Origin: Serratia sp. FDAARGOS_506
Lineage (GTDB): Bacteria; Pseudomonadota; Gammaproteobacteria; Enterobacterales; Enterobacteriaceae
Assembly: GCF_003812745.1 (NCBI RefSeq)
Contig: NZ_CP033831.1
Coordinates: 1,178,001-1,242,000, forward strand
DNA length: 64,000 nucleotides
Reading direction: 5' to 3'
Shown here piece by piece: positions 10,224 to 21,870 of this stretch. The notes beneath the pieces are model-generated. The model ran no database searches and was not told where the DNA came from. It saw nothing but the letters and a program-made list of their open reading frames with translations. Positions within the stretch are counted from its first letter, which is position 1. Every line of letters begins with the position of its first letter. The translations under genes were made by a program, and so were the position numbers.

Positions 10224-10487
10224 ATGGCTACTATCACCGTCAGAAATCTGGACGACGAAATCAAAGAGCTGCTGCGTATCTCAGCGGCGAAAAACGGCCA
10301 TTCCATGGAAGAGGAAGCGCGCATGATCCTGAAACAGGCGCTGGTGAAAAAGCCGCCGCGCTATGGATTGGGTACCTGGATGCATCAGCACTTCGCCGAA
10401 TTCGGCGGCGTCGAGCTGGAGATCCCACCGCGTGACGCCGTGCCACCACGCATCGTCACCTTTGATGATGAAGATGACAACGCATGA
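10224..10487 (+). CDS. FitA/VapB-type ribbon-helix-helix antitoxin
   Basis: 87-residue antitoxin. The N-terminus MATITVRNLDDEIKELLRISAAKNGHSMEEEARMIL is a ribbon-helix-helix DNA-binding fold of the FitA type, and the acidic C-terminal half (ending FDDEDDNA) would wrap the toxin. I start at the ATG at 10224 because AGGAGG lies seven bases before it; the longer open frame from 10194 would run through that site. The last codons overlap the toxin start (ATGA, 10484-10487), the normal coupling of such pairs. The pair sits between pckA and envZ, where E. coli K-12 has none, so it is likely an insertion. Confidence 0.88.
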   Translation: MATITVRNLDDEIKELLRISAAKNGHSMEEEARMILKQALVKKPPRYGLGTWMHQHFAEFGGVELEIPPRDAVPPRIVTFDDEDDNA

Positions 10488-10963
10488 TTATTCTCGACAC
10501 CAACGTCATTGCAGAAACGCTGCGCCCCAGTCCGTACTACAACGTCATTAACTGGTTAAATGAAAAGGACAATGACGAGCTCTATCTGAGCGCCATTGTC
10601 CTGGCCGAACTGTTCAGCGGCGTCGCCTGCATGCCTGACGGCAAGCGCCAGCGGGATCTCAAGCTCAAATTGGCGGACGCGATTGAATTGAAGTTCGAGG
10701 GGCAGATATTGCCGTTTGATGGGCTGTGCGCGATGCAATACGCGGAATTGACGGCAAGGAATCGGCTTCTGGGTAAAGCGATGAGCGTGCCGGATGCCCA
10801 AATCGCCGCCACCTGCCTGCATTACGGTGCCGCCCTGGCCACCCGCAATACCAAAGACTTCCTCCACTGCGGCATCGAGTTAATCGATCCGTGGCAGGCG
10901 CCGACCGGCCGTCGGTTGCATGAGGATGCGGCGGAATACTACGTGATGAGCAGGAAGTCCTGA
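10484..10963 (+). CDS. FitB/VapC-type PIN-domain toxin
   Basis: PIN-domain ribonuclease of 159 residues. The acidic active-site residues are in place: Asp5 (MIILDTN), Glu42 (VLAELFSG), Asp104 (SVPDAQIAA) and Asp125 (NTKDF). This is the FitB layout, including the IPDAQIAA-like segment. VapC/FitB toxins cut RNA (often tRNA or rRNA) and are blocked by the co-encoded antitoxin. The C-terminal tail after residue 138 (TGRRLHEDAAEYYVMSRKS) is longer than in many relatives. The target cannot be told from sequence. Confidence 0.88.
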   Translation: MIILDTNVIAETLRPSPYYNVINWLNEKDNDELYLSAIVLAELFSGVACMPDGKRQRDLKLKLADAIELKFEGQILPFDGLCAMQYAELTARNRLLGKAMSVPDAQIAATCLHYGAALATRNTKDFLHCGIELIDPWQAPTGRRLHEDAAEYYVMSRKS

Positions 10964-10965
10964 CG

Positions 10966-10985
10966 GGGCCGCAACGACGCGGCCC
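10966..10985. terminator. Hairpin between the toxin gene and envZ
   Basis: Perfect 7-bp stem GGGCCGC-AACGAC-GCGGCCC lying between two convergent genes. It lacks a T-run on either strand, so it is only a possible terminator. Confidence 0.45.
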
Positions 10986-10997
10986 GCGCCAAGAGCG

Positions 10998-13084
<2,087 letters not shown>

Positions 13085-13342
13085 GGTATTACTCCCAAAG
13101 GCTTTATTGCCTGACTCGAATATTGTTAGAAAACCTTGCCATTTGAGACAGCGTTTAATGGTATGTATTCTAGACGAAATTGTTACAAAGCTTATTCTTT
13201 TCCCCATTTATCAACAATTTTCATCGAATGTCGACGGGGGTTCGTCAAAATTTCGCCCTTTATCGGCGCAATGTGGGGCGGCGGCCCAATTTTGCGCAAT
13301 TTCGCCACCGCCGAACCGCACGGTGGCGTTTATGATGGCGAG

Positions 13343-13648
13343 TCAGGAAGTTTGCAAGAAACGCGCCAGCTGCCGACGCAGCTGGCGGTTCTCTTGCTGC
13401 AGCGCATCAACTCGATCGAGCAGTGTCAGCGCCATGGCGATCCCCGGCCAATCCAGATCCAGCTCGGCCCGCAGCCTGCGCGCGCGCTGAAGATGGCTCA
13501 GCGCCGGGTAATCGAACTCCCAGCTCGGCTGCGCCGGCTCCAGCGGCACGATCACACCCAGGCCGACGATCTCGACCAGTTCATCCTCTGAAATCTCCAC
13601 CCTCTGACACAGTTCCACCACGGTGAATGTGATCTCTTTTTTCATCAT
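13343..13648 (-). CDS. cbpM: Chaperone modulator CbpM
   Basis: Small protein (101 residues) that binds the J-domain of CbpA and blocks its use of DnaK. The sequence has the MerR-like N-terminal part (VELCQRVEISEDELVEIVGLGV) and the conserved LDLDWPGIAMALTLLDRVDALQQEN segment leading to a coiled coil. I start at the ATG at 13648, eight bases after a GGAG site; the upstream ATG at 13663 would overlap the cbpA end. cbpA ends five bases before this gene, so the two are co-transcribed, as in E. coli, although there the pair lies elsewhere on the chromosome. Confidence 0.93.
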   Translation of the reverse strand: MMKKEITFTVVELCQRVEISEDELVEIVGLGVIVPLEPAQPSWEFDYPALSHLQRARRLRAELDLDWPGIAMALTLLDRVDALQQENRQLRRQLARFLQTS

Positions 13649-13653
13649 GTGCT

Positions 13654-14619
13654 TTACTCCCATTCCGCGCGCGGGTTGAACGCCGCCTGTTCAGCCAGCT
13701 CTCGCCACAGGGCGCTGGCCTTCTCGTTCGGCTTCGGCGGCATCACCACCTTGAGGATGACATACAGATCGCCGGGCTCTTTCTTGCCCGCCAGCCCCTT
13801 GCCCTTGACCCGCAGCCGTTTGCCGCTCTGGCTGCCGGCCGGCACGGTCAACGCGATTTTGCCGGTCAGCGTCGGCACCTCGATGCTGGCCCCCAGCGCC
13901 GCTTCCCACGGGGCGAGCGGCGCCACGATGCTCAGGTTGTGGCCGTCAATCTCGAACAGCGGATGCGGCGCGAGGCGGATGACCAGATACAGGTCGCCGT
14001 TCTGGCCACCGCCCACGCCGGCAACGCCCTGCCCCTTGAGGCGAATGCGCTCGCCGTCGCCCACGCCAGCCGGGATTTTCACGTTCAGCGTTTTGCTGGC
14101 TTCGCTCACCTGCCGCCCCAGCTCGTCGTACACCGGCAGCTTGTAGGAAATCTCGCGGCTTTGGCCATGCAGCGTTTCCTCGAGGAACAGCGGCACCTCC
14201 ATCTCCAGATCCTGGCCGCGGAAACCATGCCCGCCGTGCGAGTGCGAAGCGGAACGGTGCCCGCCCGCCGCGCGCCCGCCGAACATGCTTTCGAAGAAAT
14301 CGGAGAAGTCTTGCGCGTCGGCGCCGCCGCCGCCGTGCCATGAAGCGCTCTGCTGATAGCCGCCGCGATCGCCGCGCGCCTGGCGGCCAAAGTTCGGATC
14401 GTTACGGTGCAGCCGGATCTGATCGTACTCGGCGCGGCGCTCTTCGTCCTTCAGCACCTCATAGGCTTCGGCAAGCTCCTTGAATTTGCTCTCGGCATCT
14501 TCTTCGGTGCTCACGTCAGGGTGATATTTACGCGCCAGCCGGCGGTAGGCCGTTTTGATGGTTTTCAGATCGGCGTTGGGCTCGACGCCCATCGTTGCGT
14601 AGTAATCTTTAAATTCCAT
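13654..14619 (-). CDS. cbpA: Curved DNA-binding protein CbpA (DnaJ family co-chaperone)
   Basis: Class B J-protein of 321 residues. The J-domain occupies residues 1-70 with HPD at about 37-39 (RKYHPDVS); a Gly/His-rich linker follows (near 80-125, with [12 protein letters not shown]); then two substrate-binding beta domains with the LPVYDELG and [10 protein letters not shown] stretches. It acts with DnaK and also binds curved DNA in starving cells. Slightly longer than E. coli CbpA because of the linker. The 230 bases upstream are shared with divergent greB. Confidence 0.95.
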   Translation of the reverse strand: MEFKDYYATMGVEPNADLKTIKTAYRRLARKYHPDVSTEEDAESKFKELAEAYEVLKDEERRAEYDQIRLHRNDPNFGRQARGDRGGYQQSASWHGGGGADAQDFSDFFESMFGGRAAGGHRSASHSHGGHGFRGQDLEMEVPLFLEETLHGQSREISYKLPVYDELGRQVSEASKTLNVKIPAGVGDGERIRLKGQGVAGVGGGQNGDLYLVIRLAPHPLFEIDGHNLSIVAPLAPWEAALGASIEVPTLTGKIALTVPAGSQSGKRLRVKGKGLAGKKEPGDLYVILKVVMPPKPNEKASALWRELAEQAAFNPRAEWE

Positions 14620-14849
14620 GCGGTAATACCTTCAATGTGTTGGGTTGTGCGCCAAAATTCCTTGTCTCTCTCGCCAGATATCCTCCTTTCGTCACATTCC
14701 TTTTCCGCTATCGCTAAGCATACTCCCGATTGTTAAAAGCTGCGCAAACTGAATAAAAACCGTGCGACAACGCGCAGGCCCGCGCGCCATTTCTAAAGCC
14801 TCTCGCATTCACGTACACTGTGGCGGTGGCCCCTTAAAGATAAATCACG

Positions 14850-15323
14850 ATGAGAACTCAACTGATAACCCGTGAAGGGTATGACAAGCTCAAACAAGAG
14901 CTGGATTACCTCTGGCGCGAAGAACGCCCCGAGGTGACCAAGAAAGTGACCTGGGCCGCCAGCCTGGGCGACAGAAGCGAAAACGCCGACTACCAGTACA
15001 ACAAGAAGCGACTGCGCGAGATCGACCGCCGCGTCCGCTATCTGACCAAATGCCTGGAGCAGTTGAAAATCGTCGATTACTCACCGCAGCAGGAAGGCAA
15101 AGTGTTCTTCGGCGCCTGGGTGGAAGTAGAGAACGAAGACGGCGAGACCAAACGCTTTCGCATCGTCGGTTACGACGAGATCTTCGGCCGCAAGGATTAC
15201 ATCTCCATCGACGCGCCGATGGCGCGCGCCCTGCTGAAAAAAGAGGTCGGGGACGTCGCCACCGTCAATACGCCGCTGGGCGAGGCGCAGTGGTACGTGA
15301 ACGAGATAGACTACCCGAAGTAA
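14850..15323 (+). CDS. greB: Transcription elongation factor GreB
   Basis: Cleavage factor (157 residues) that rescues backtracked RNA polymerase by stimulating cleavage of the 3' end of the transcript. The N-terminal coiled coil carries the acidic tip ([16 protein letters not shown], Asp and Glu near residues 41-44) and the C-terminal FKBP-like domain ends [14 protein letters not shown]. It lies next to tex as in E. coli, but is separated from ompR here by cbpAM. Confidence 0.97.
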   Translation: MRTQLITREGYDKLKQELDYLWREERPEVTKKVTWAASLGDRSENADYQYNKKRLREIDRRVRYLTKCLEQLKIVDYSPQQEGKVFFGAWVEVENEDGETKRFRIVGYDEIFGRKDYISIDAPMARALLKKEVGDVATVNTPLGEAQWYVNEIDYPK

Positions 15324-15480
15324 GCTTTCAGCTTTTTCCGAACCGCCGCCAACGCCGCCGCCTGCGCTGTTCTCCACGCCGCGGCCGCGCGGCGGCGGCC
15401 CGCTCCGCTGGCATTTTCCGCGATCAATCCGTATAACTGTCCCCTGTTTATTCACCGTTCTCAATACAGATACCAGACCT

Positions 15481-17814
15481 ATGAATGACCCACTGAGCCG
15501 CATTATTGCAACAGAACTGCAGGCCCGGCCGGAGCAAGTCGACTCCGCCATCCGTCTGCTGGATGAAGGTAATACCGTGCCCTTTATTGCACGCTATCGT
15601 AAGGAAGTCACCGGGGGCCTGGACGACACCCAACTGCGCCAGCTGGAAACCCGCCTGGGTTATCTGCGTGAACTGGAAGATCGTCGCCAGACTATCCTGA
15701 AGTCGATCGATGAACAGGGCAAACTGACCGAACAACTGGCGGGGGCGATCAACGCCACGCTGAGCAAAACCGAACTCGAAGACCTCTACCTGCCGTACAA
15801 ACCGAAGCGCCGCACCCGCGGCCAGATCGCCATCGAGGCCGGTCTGGAACCGCTGGCGGACGCGCTGTGGCAGGATCCGCAACAGCAGCCGGAACAGCTG
15901 GCTGAACGCTACGTCGATGCCGACAAGGGCGTGGCGGACGTCAAAGCCGCCCTCGACGGCGCGCGCTATATCCTGATGGAGCGCTTCGCCGAAGACGCCA
16001 CGCTGCTGGCCAAGGTGCGCGACTACCTGTGGAAAAACGCCCATCTGGTGTCCAAAGTGGTCGAGGGCAAGGAAGAAGAAGGCGCCAAGTTCCGCGACTA
16101 TTTCGATCACCACGAACCGATTTCCCAGGTGCCTTCGCACCGCGCGCTGGCGATGTTCCGCGGCCGCAACGAAGGCGTGCTGCAGCTGGCGCTGAACGCC
16201 GATCCGCAGTTTGAGGAAGCGCCGCGCGAAAGCCAGGCGGAGCTGATCATCATCAATCACCTTAACCTGCGCCTGAACAACGCCCCGGCCGACGCCTGGC
16301 GCAAGGCGGTGGTCAACTGGACCTGGCGCATCAAGGTGCTGCTGCACTTGGAAACCGAGCTGATGGGCACGGTGCGCGAACGCGCGGAAGACGAAGCGAT
16401 CAACGTTTTCGCCCGCAACATGCATGATCTGCTGATGGCCGCGCCGGCCGGCATGCGCGCCACCATGGGCCTCGATCCGGGCCTGCGCACCGGGGTGAAA
16501 GTCGCCGTGGTCGACGCGACCGGCAAGCTGGTGGCCACCGACACCGTCTACCCGCATACCGGGCAAGCGGCCAAAGCCGCGGCCATCGTCGCGGCACTGT
16601 GCATCAAACACAACGTGGAGCTGGTGGCTATCGGCAACGGCACCGCATCGCGTGAAACCGAGCGTTTCTATCTCGACCTGCAAAAGCAGTTCGGCGAAGT
16701 CCGGGCGCAGAAAGTGATCGTCAGCGAAGCGGGGGCGTCGGTGTATTCCGCTTCCGAACTGGCGGCGCAGGAGTTTCCGGATCTCGACGTGTCGCTGCGC
16801 GGCGCGGTGTCCATCGCTCGTCGCCTGCAAGATCCGCTGGCGGAGCTGGTGAAGATCGACCCGAAATCCATCGGCGTCGGCCAGTATCAGCACGACGTCA
16901 GCCAGAGCCAACTGGCGAAGAAGCTGGACTCGGTGGTGGAAGACTGCGTGAACGCCGTCGGCGTCGACCTGAACACCGCGTCGGTGCCGTTGCTGACCCG
17001 CGTGGCCGGCCTGACGCGAATGATGGCGCAAAATATCGTCAACTGGCGCGACGAGAACGGCCGCTTCAGCAACCGTGAACAGCTGCTGAAGGTCAGCCGT
17101 CTGGGGCCGAAAGCCTTCGAACAGTGCGCCGGCTTCCTGCGCATCAACCACGGCGACAACCCGCTGGACGCCTCCACCGTTCACCCGGAAGCCTACCCGG
17201 TGGTTCAGCGCATTCTGGCCGCTACCGAACAGGCGCTGCAGGATCTGATGGGCAACGCCTCGGCGGTGCGCAGCCTGAAAGCGGTCGATTTCACCGACGA
17301 CAAGTTCGGCGTGCCGACGGTCACCGACATCCTGAAAGAGCTGGAGAAACCAGGCCGCGATCCGCGTCCGGAGTTCAAAACTGCGACCTTTGCCGAAGGG
17401 GTGGAAACCCTCAACGACCTGCAGGTGGGCATGATCCTGGAAGGATCGGTGACCAACGTCACCAACTTCGGTGCCTTCGTGGATATCGGCGTGCACCAGG
17501 ACGGCCTGGTACACATCTCCTCGCTGGCGGACAAGTTCGTTGAAGATCCGCACACCGTGGTGAAGGCCGGTGACATCGTCAAAGTGAAGGTGATGGAAGT
17601 CGATCTGCAGCGTAAACGTATCGCGCTGAGCATGCGCCTGGATGAGCAGCCGGGCGAAGGTTCACCGCGCCGCGGCGGCAACGCGCCTGCGCAGACGCGC
17701 GACAACGCCAGCCGTTCGGCGGGCGCCAACAAGGCCAAACCACGCAGCGCAGCGCCGGCCGGCAACAGCGCCATGGGTGATGCGCTGGCGGCGGCGTTCG
17801 GTAAGAAACGCTAA
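15481..17814 (+). CDS. tex: Transcription accessory protein Tex (YhgF)
   Basis: Nucleic-acid-binding protein of 777 residues with the standard order: N-terminal helix-turn-helix-like region, YqgF RNase H-like domain (from about 325, [17 protein letters not shown]), helix-hairpin-helix segment (about 490-560, [22 protein letters not shown]-like), and an S1 RNA-binding domain (about 650-720, [20 protein letters not shown]). The last 55 residues are a basic, low-complexity tail. Tex affects transcript stability and toxin expression in other bacteria. 157 bases separate it from greB. Confidence 0.96.
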   Translation: MNDPLSRIIATELQARPEQVDSAIRLLDEGNTVPFIARYRKEVTGGLDDTQLRQLETRLGYLRELEDRRQTILKSIDEQGKLTEQLAGAINATLSKTELEDLYLPYKPKRRTRGQIAIEAGLEPLADALWQDPQQQPEQLAERYVDADKGVADVKAALDGARYILMERFAEDATLLAKVRDYLWKNAHLVSKVVEGKEEEGAKFRDYFDHHEPISQVPSHRALAMFRGRNEGVLQLALNADPQFEEAPRESQAELIIINHLNLRLNNAPADAWRKAVVNWTWRIKVLLHLETELMGTVRERAEDEAINVFARNMHDLLMAAPAGMRATMGLDPGLRTGVKVAVVDATGKLVATDTVYPHTGQAAKAAAIVAALCIKHNVELVAIGNGTASRETERFYLDLQKQFGEVRAQKVIVSEAGASVYSASELAAQEFPDLDVSLRGAVSIARRLQDPLAELVKIDPKSIGVGQYQHDVSQSQLAKKLDSVVEDCVNAVGVDLNTASVPLLTRVAGLTRMMAQNIVNWRDENGRFSNREQLLKVSRLGPKAFEQCAGFLRINHGDNPLDASTVHPEAYPVVQRILAATEQALQDLMGNASAVRSLKAVDFTDDKFGVPTVTDILKELEKPGRDPRPEFKTATFAEGVETLNDLQVGMILEGSVTNVTNFGAFVDIGVHQDGLVHISSLADKFVEDPHTVVKAGDIVKVKVMEVDLQRKRIALSMRLDEQPGEGSPRRGGNAPAQTRDNASRSAGANKAKPRSAAPAGNSAMGDALAAAFGKKR

Positions 17815-17826
17815 GTCAGAACCGAT

Positions 17827-17848
17827 AGGGCGGAGCCTGCTCCGCCCT
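17827..17848 (+). terminator. Hairpin after tex
   Basis: Perfect 9-bp stem AGGGCGGAG-CCTG-CTCCGCCCT, 12 bases after the tex stop. The T-tract is weak (TTGCT), so it may be a partial terminator. Confidence 0.7.
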
Positions 17849-18420
17849 TGCTGATGAATAAAACTTGCGGCATTGTTTGACCCGTCTCAATAAACCTTCA
17901 TCTTTTTATTTCCGCCCCGTTTGTGACCTGGTTCTCATAAATCACCTGATTCACTTCACGCTGCGCCGAATTATTAACACCGCGATTAACAATGCATTTT
18001 CATTTCACACATTATGGGTGAAACACAAATAGTTACCGCTCGCATTCAGCGTAAAGAATGTTATTAATATTCTTCGCCTCGCTAACCCAAACGAAAGAAT
18101 ACGCTATCGCGTTTGCAATCAGGAAAAATTCACCGCAATAATGCAACCGATTTAACGCGTCATTCTCATTTGCTGCACGCCCGTGCCGGTGGTAAAACAA
18201 CGGCTATAGCAGCCCTGTCGCGTAACAGCGACAAGGTGATAATAATTGGTTACCAATACCCCTACTTTTTCTATTGAATGTGATAATGGTTCTCACTATT
18301 ATTGCGTTCCGTATTATTGCATGACCTTATGGATGAATAACGCCGACGGTGCGGAGTTTTCGCCGGCTACGTCCAAGAATCATCAGTCCGAATACCATCG
18401 GTTCCCGAAAGGTTAATCAC
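17849..18420 (+). promoter_or_regulatory. Long feoABC upstream region
   Basis: About 570 bases with no credible gene, AT-rich compared with the flanks. It contains an FNR-like site TTGA-CCCGTC-TCAA at 17877-17890 (two changes from the ten conserved bases of TTGAT-N4-ATCAA), a small hairpin TGTCGC/GCGACA at 18216-18233, and the Fur box described separately. FNR and Fur control of feo is known in E. coli; the FNR-like site is unusually far (about 530 bases) from feoA. Confidence 0.5.
18282..18300. promoter_or_regulatory. Fur box upstream of feoA
   Basis: GATAATGGTTCTCACTATT matches 14 of 19 positions of the Fur consensus (GATAAT repeats). It lies 120 bases before feoA, so Fe-Fur would repress ferrous iron uptake when iron is plentiful. 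Confidence 0.8.
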
Positions 18421-18645
18421 ATGCATCTTCAACCGAAACACACTTATAAGATCGCCGGCTTTTCCAGCGAAATTGCGCCGGCCTATCGCCAGAAACTGTT
18501 ATCACTCGGCATGTTGCCTGGCTCTTCGTTCGAAGTGGTGCGCGTCGCACCGCTGGGCGATCCGATAGAAATTAAAACCCGCCGCGTCAGCCTGGTGCTG
18601 CGCAGGAAGGATCTGGCGCTGCTGCAGCTCGACGGCCACTCCTGA
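18421..18645 (+). CDS. feoA: Ferrous iron transport protein A
   Basis: 74-residue cytosolic SH3-like protein that works with FeoB. The core [31 protein letters not shown] is diagnostic. I start at [11 protein letters not shown] (18421); the longer open frame upstream has no ribosome site. First gene of feoABC, 72 bases before feoB. Confidence 0.96.
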   Translation: MHLQPKHTYKIAGFSSEIAPAYRQKLLSLGMLPGSSFEVVRVAPLGDPIEIKTRRVSLVLRRKDLALLQLDGHS

Positions 18646-18717
18646 GCCGGCACGCCATCCGTTTGCCGTCGCGCCCTTGCGCCGGCGCTGTTCTCCTTGA
18701 AGACGACACGCTGAATT

Positions 18718-21033
18718 ATGAAAAAACTCACCATCGGCTTAATCGGTAACCCGAACTCCGGCAAAACCACGCTGTTCAACCAGCTGACCGGCGCACGCCA
18801 ACGGGTCGGCAACTGGGCGGGCGTGACGGTCGAACGCAAAGAAGGCCATTTCACCACCCCGCAGTCCGACGTGCGGCTGGTCGATTTGCCCGGCACCTAT
18901 TCCCTGACCACCATTTCAGAGCAAACCTCGCTCGATGAGCAGATCGCCTGCCACTATATTTTGAGCGGCGACGCCGATCTGCTGATCAACGTGGTCGACG
19001 CCTCCAACCTGGAGCGCAACCTCTATCTGACGCTGCAGCTGCTGGAGCTGGGCATTCCCTGTATCGTGGCCCTGAACATGCTCGACATCGCCAAAAGTCA
19101 GCATATCGATATCGACGTCGCCGCGCTCTCGGCGCGCCTCGGCTGCCCGGTGGTGCCGATGGTCTCCACCCGCGCCGATGGCATCGGCGTGCTGAAACAG
19201 ATGATCGACAATCATCGCATCAACGAACAGCAGGCGCTGGTGAACTACCCGCCGCTGTTGCTGAAAGAGGTCGCCACGCTGAGCGACGCCATGCCGCAAA
19301 CGCTGCCGGCGGTGCAGCGCCGCTGGCTGGCGCTGCAGATGCTGGAAGGCGACATTTACAGCCACCGGCTGGCCGGCCCCGCCGTCGCGCTGTTGCCTGC
19401 GGCGACCCAAGCGTTGCAACAGCAGCAGCAAGAAGACCCGGCGCTGGTGATCGCCGACGCGCGCTACCAGTCTATCGCCGCGCTGTGCGACGCGGTCAGC
19501 AACTCGCAGCAGGCGATGCCCAATCGCCTGACCGAGATGCTGGATAAAGTGATCCTCAACCGCTGGCTGGGCGTGCCGATCTTCCTGCTGGTGATGTACC
19601 TGATGTTCCTGCTGGCGATCAACATCGGCGGCGCACTGCAGCCGATCTTCGATATCGGCTCGGCGGCGATCTTCATTCAGGGCATTCAGTGGCTCGGCTA
19701 CACCCTCCACTTCCCCGACTGGCTGACCGTCTTCCTGGCGCAGGGCGTCGGCGGCGGCATCAACACCGTGCTGCCGCTGGTGCCGCAGATCGGCATGATG
19801 TACCTGTTCCTGTCCTTCCTGGAAGATTCCGGCTACATGGCGCGCGCGGCGTTCGTGATGGATCGCCTGATGCAGGCGCTCGGGCTGCCGGGCAAATCCT
19901 TCGTGCCGCTGATCGTCGGCTTTGGCTGCAACGTGCCGTCCATCATGGGCGCCCGAACGCTGGACGCCCAGCGCGAGCGCCTGATCACCATCATGATGGC
20001 GCCGTTCATGTCGTGCGGAGCCCGTCTGGCGATCTTTGCGGTGTTCGCCGCCGCCTTCTTCGGCCAGGACGGCGCCGGGGTGGTGTTCTCGCTGTACATG
20101 CTCGGCATTGCGGTGGCGATCCTGACCGGTCTGGTGCTCAAATACACCATCATGCGTGGCGAAGCCTCGCCATTCGTGATGGAGCTGCCGGTCTACCACG
20201 TGCCGCACCTGAAAAGCCTGCTGCTGCAAACCTGGCAGCGGCTGAAAGGCTTCGTGCTGCGCGCCGGTAAGGTGATCGTGGTGGCCAGCATGTTCATCGG
20301 CGGCCTTAACAGCTTCTCGTTCAGCGGCAAGACGGTCGACAATATCAACGACTCCGCGCTGGCCTCGGTCTCCAAGGTGCTGACGCCGCTGCTGCAGCCG
20401 ATGGGTGTCCACAGCGATAACTGGCAGGCCACCGTCGGTCTGGTGACTGGCGCGATGGCGAAAGAAGTGGTGGTCGGCACGCTCAATACGCTGTACACCG
20501 CCGAGCACATCAACAAAGAGGCGTTCGACGCCGCCAACTTCAACCTGCTCGATGAGCTGGGCGGCGCGCTGAACGAAACCTGGGACGGCCTGAAAAACAC
20601 CTTCAGCCTGAGCGTACTCTCCAATCCGATCGAAGCCAGCAAAGGCGACGGCGAGATGGGCGTCGGCTCGATGGGCGTGATGAGCAGCAAATTCGGCTCC
20701 GGCATCTCCGCCTACAGCTACCTGATCTTCGTGCTGCTGTATGTGCCTTGCGTCTCGGTGATGGGCGCCATCGCCCGTGAGTCAAGCCGCGGCTGGATGA
20801 CCTTCTCCATTCTGTGGGGGCTGAACGTGGCCTACTCGCTGGCGACGCTGTTCTATCAGGTAGCCACCTTCAACCAACACCCGCAGTACAGCCTGACGGC
20901 GATCCTGGTGGTAGTGGTGGTGAATCTGCTGGTGCTGTTCGGCCTGCGCCGGGCGCGCAGCCGCGTTACGGTGCGCCTGGGCAACGCGACGCCGGCGGCC
21001 TGCTGTCAGGACGCCAAAGGGAGCTGTCACTGA
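18718..21033 (+). CDS. feoB: Ferrous iron permease FeoB
   Basis: Inner-membrane Fe(II) transporter of 771 residues with an N-terminal G domain: G1 GNPNSGKTTLFNQLTG (10-25), G3 DLPGTYSL, G4 NMLD (near 120), followed by a GDI-like helical region and then two gate motifs with several membrane spans (from about residue 280). The C-terminal end has paired Cys residues (ACCQDAKGSC). Its TGA overlaps the feoC start (TGATG), indicating coupled translation. Confidence 0.97.
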   Translation: MKKLTIGLIGNPNSGKTTLFNQLTGARQRVGNWAGVTVERKEGHFTTPQSDVRLVDLPGTYSLTTISEQTSLDEQIACHYILSGDADLLINVVDASNLERNLYLTLQLLELGIPCIVALNMLDIAKSQHIDIDVAALSARLGCPVVPMVSTRADGIGVLKQMIDNHRINEQQALVNYPPLLLKEVATLSDAMPQTLPAVQRRWLALQMLEGDIYSHRLAGPAVALLPAATQALQQQQQEDPALVIADARYQSIAALCDAVSNSQQAMPNRLTEMLDKVILNRWLGVPIFLLVMYLMFLLAINIGGALQPIFDIGSAAIFIQGIQWLGYTLHFPDWLTVFLAQGVGGGINTVLPLVPQIGMMYLFLSFLEDSGYMARAAFVMDRLMQALGLPGKSFVPLIVGFGCNVPSIMGARTLDAQRERLITIMMAPFMSCGARLAIFAVFAAAFFGQDGAGVVFSLYMLGIAVAILTGLVLKYTIMRGEASPFVMELPVYHVPHLKSLLLQTWQRLKGFVLRAGKVIVVASMFIGGLNSFSFSGKTVDNINDSALASVSKVLTPLLQPMGVHSDNWQATVGLVTGAMAKEVVVGTLNTLYTAEHINKEAFDAANFNLLDELGGALNETWDGLKNTFSLSVLSNPIEASKGDGEMGVGSMGVMSSKFGSGISAYSYLIFVLLYVPCVSVMGAIARESSRGWMTFSILWGLNVAYSLATLFYQVATFNQHPQYSLTAILVVVVVNLLVLFGLRRARSRVTVRLGNATPAACCQDAKGSCH

Positions 21034-21272
21034 TGGCCGGGCTGCTGCAGGTGCGCGATGCGTTGGCGCTGCTCGGCAGCGCCCAGGCGCAGCAGCTCAG
21101 CCAATCGCTGGCGACGCCGCTGCCGCTGGTGCAGGCGATGCTGGACCGTTTGGCGGCGATGGGAAAGGTGGAGCGCATCGAACAGGATGACGGCGCCTGT
21201 CTGAGCGGCAGTTGCAAAAGCTGCCCGCAGGGTCAGGGGTGCAGCACAGTGTTCTACCGGCTGAAGGCCTAA
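21033..21272 (+). CDS. feoC: FeoC, [Fe-S]-dependent regulator of the Feo system
   Basis: 79-residue winged-helix protein with the Cys cluster CLSGSCKSCPQGQGC (near residues 56-70), which binds an oxygen-sensitive iron-sulfur cluster. FeoC protects FeoB from FtsH proteolysis in Salmonella. Start ATG at 21033 overlaps the feoB stop. A terminator follows directly. Confidence 0.93.
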   Translation: MAGLLQVRDALALLGSAQAQQLSQSLATPLPLVQAMLDRLAAMGKVERIEQDDGACLSGSCKSCPQGQGCSTVFYRLKA

Positions 21273-21277
21273 CGATC

Positions 21278-21303
21278 AGGGGCGCCGCTGCGGGCGCCCC
21301 TTT
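21278..21303. terminator. Terminator between feoC and the DUF1471 gene
   Basis: AGGGGCGCC-loop-GGCGCCCCT followed by TT. Strong 9-bp stem between two convergent genes; short T-run. Confidence 0.8.
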
Positions 21304-21315
21304 GCCATTCAAGGC

Positions 21316-21600
21316 TTATTGCTTATCTTTGTAAACTTCAGCGATGGCGCTGAATTTGCCATGCTCACGGCCTGCCAGGATCACGTAGTATTGACCACCC
21401 TTTTCGTCCGCCAGTTTGGACAGCTCTTCCTTGGCATCCATCGGCGACGTAGTCTGCGCCGTGGTGGTCACGGTGCCGATCTTCTCATATTTACCCGGGT
21501 TCTTATCCAGATCTTCCTTGGTCAGCAGGGTTGCCGCCATGGAGCCGAAAGACACCGAACCCAGCACTGCCGCTGCAATAATCATCTTCAATGATTTCAT
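21316..21600 (-). CDS. DUF1471 (YhcN/BhsA-like) periplasmic protein
   Basis: 94-residue small exported protein. Residues 1-22 form a signal peptide (MKSLKMIIAAAVLGSVSFGSMA, cut after SMA), leaving a mature DUF1471 domain of about 70 residues with the usual KIGTVTT start and the Tyr/Val-rich centre (GGQYYVILAG). E. coli has many paralogues (BhsA, YhcN, McbA), tied to stress and biofilm; which one this corresponds to cannot be said. The 270 bases to bioH (21601-21870) hold its promoter and nothing else I can recognise. Confidence 0.88.
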   Translation of the reverse strand: MKSLKMIIAAAVLGSVSFGSMAATLLTKEDLDKNPGKYEKIGTVTTTAQTTSPMDAKEELSKLADEKGGQYYVILAGREHGKFSAIAEVYKDKQ

Positions 21601-21870
21601 GACACTAACCTCTCAATGGATAATTTATCTGTTATGAAAGCCGTCCAGAATCCATGCGTAGTACCGCAGGCTGCCGCGACATCCTCAGGCCTCGTTGCTT
21701 TCCCTGACGGGGCCTGTTTCCCAGAGACGAAACGCCAAAATGAAAATCGCCGCACGCGGTCTTTTCATTTTTCAGCCAACGCATTGACTCACTAAGTATT
21801 GAACAGCTTTGTCTTTTATCCACCCGGCGGCGTTTTTTTTCGCGCTCTATCGTGCGTTTTCCCGCCGCAT

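Noticed and set aside
15448-17553. 701-codon open frame antisense to tex
   Set aside because: Same reason; tex has every family motif on the plus strand.
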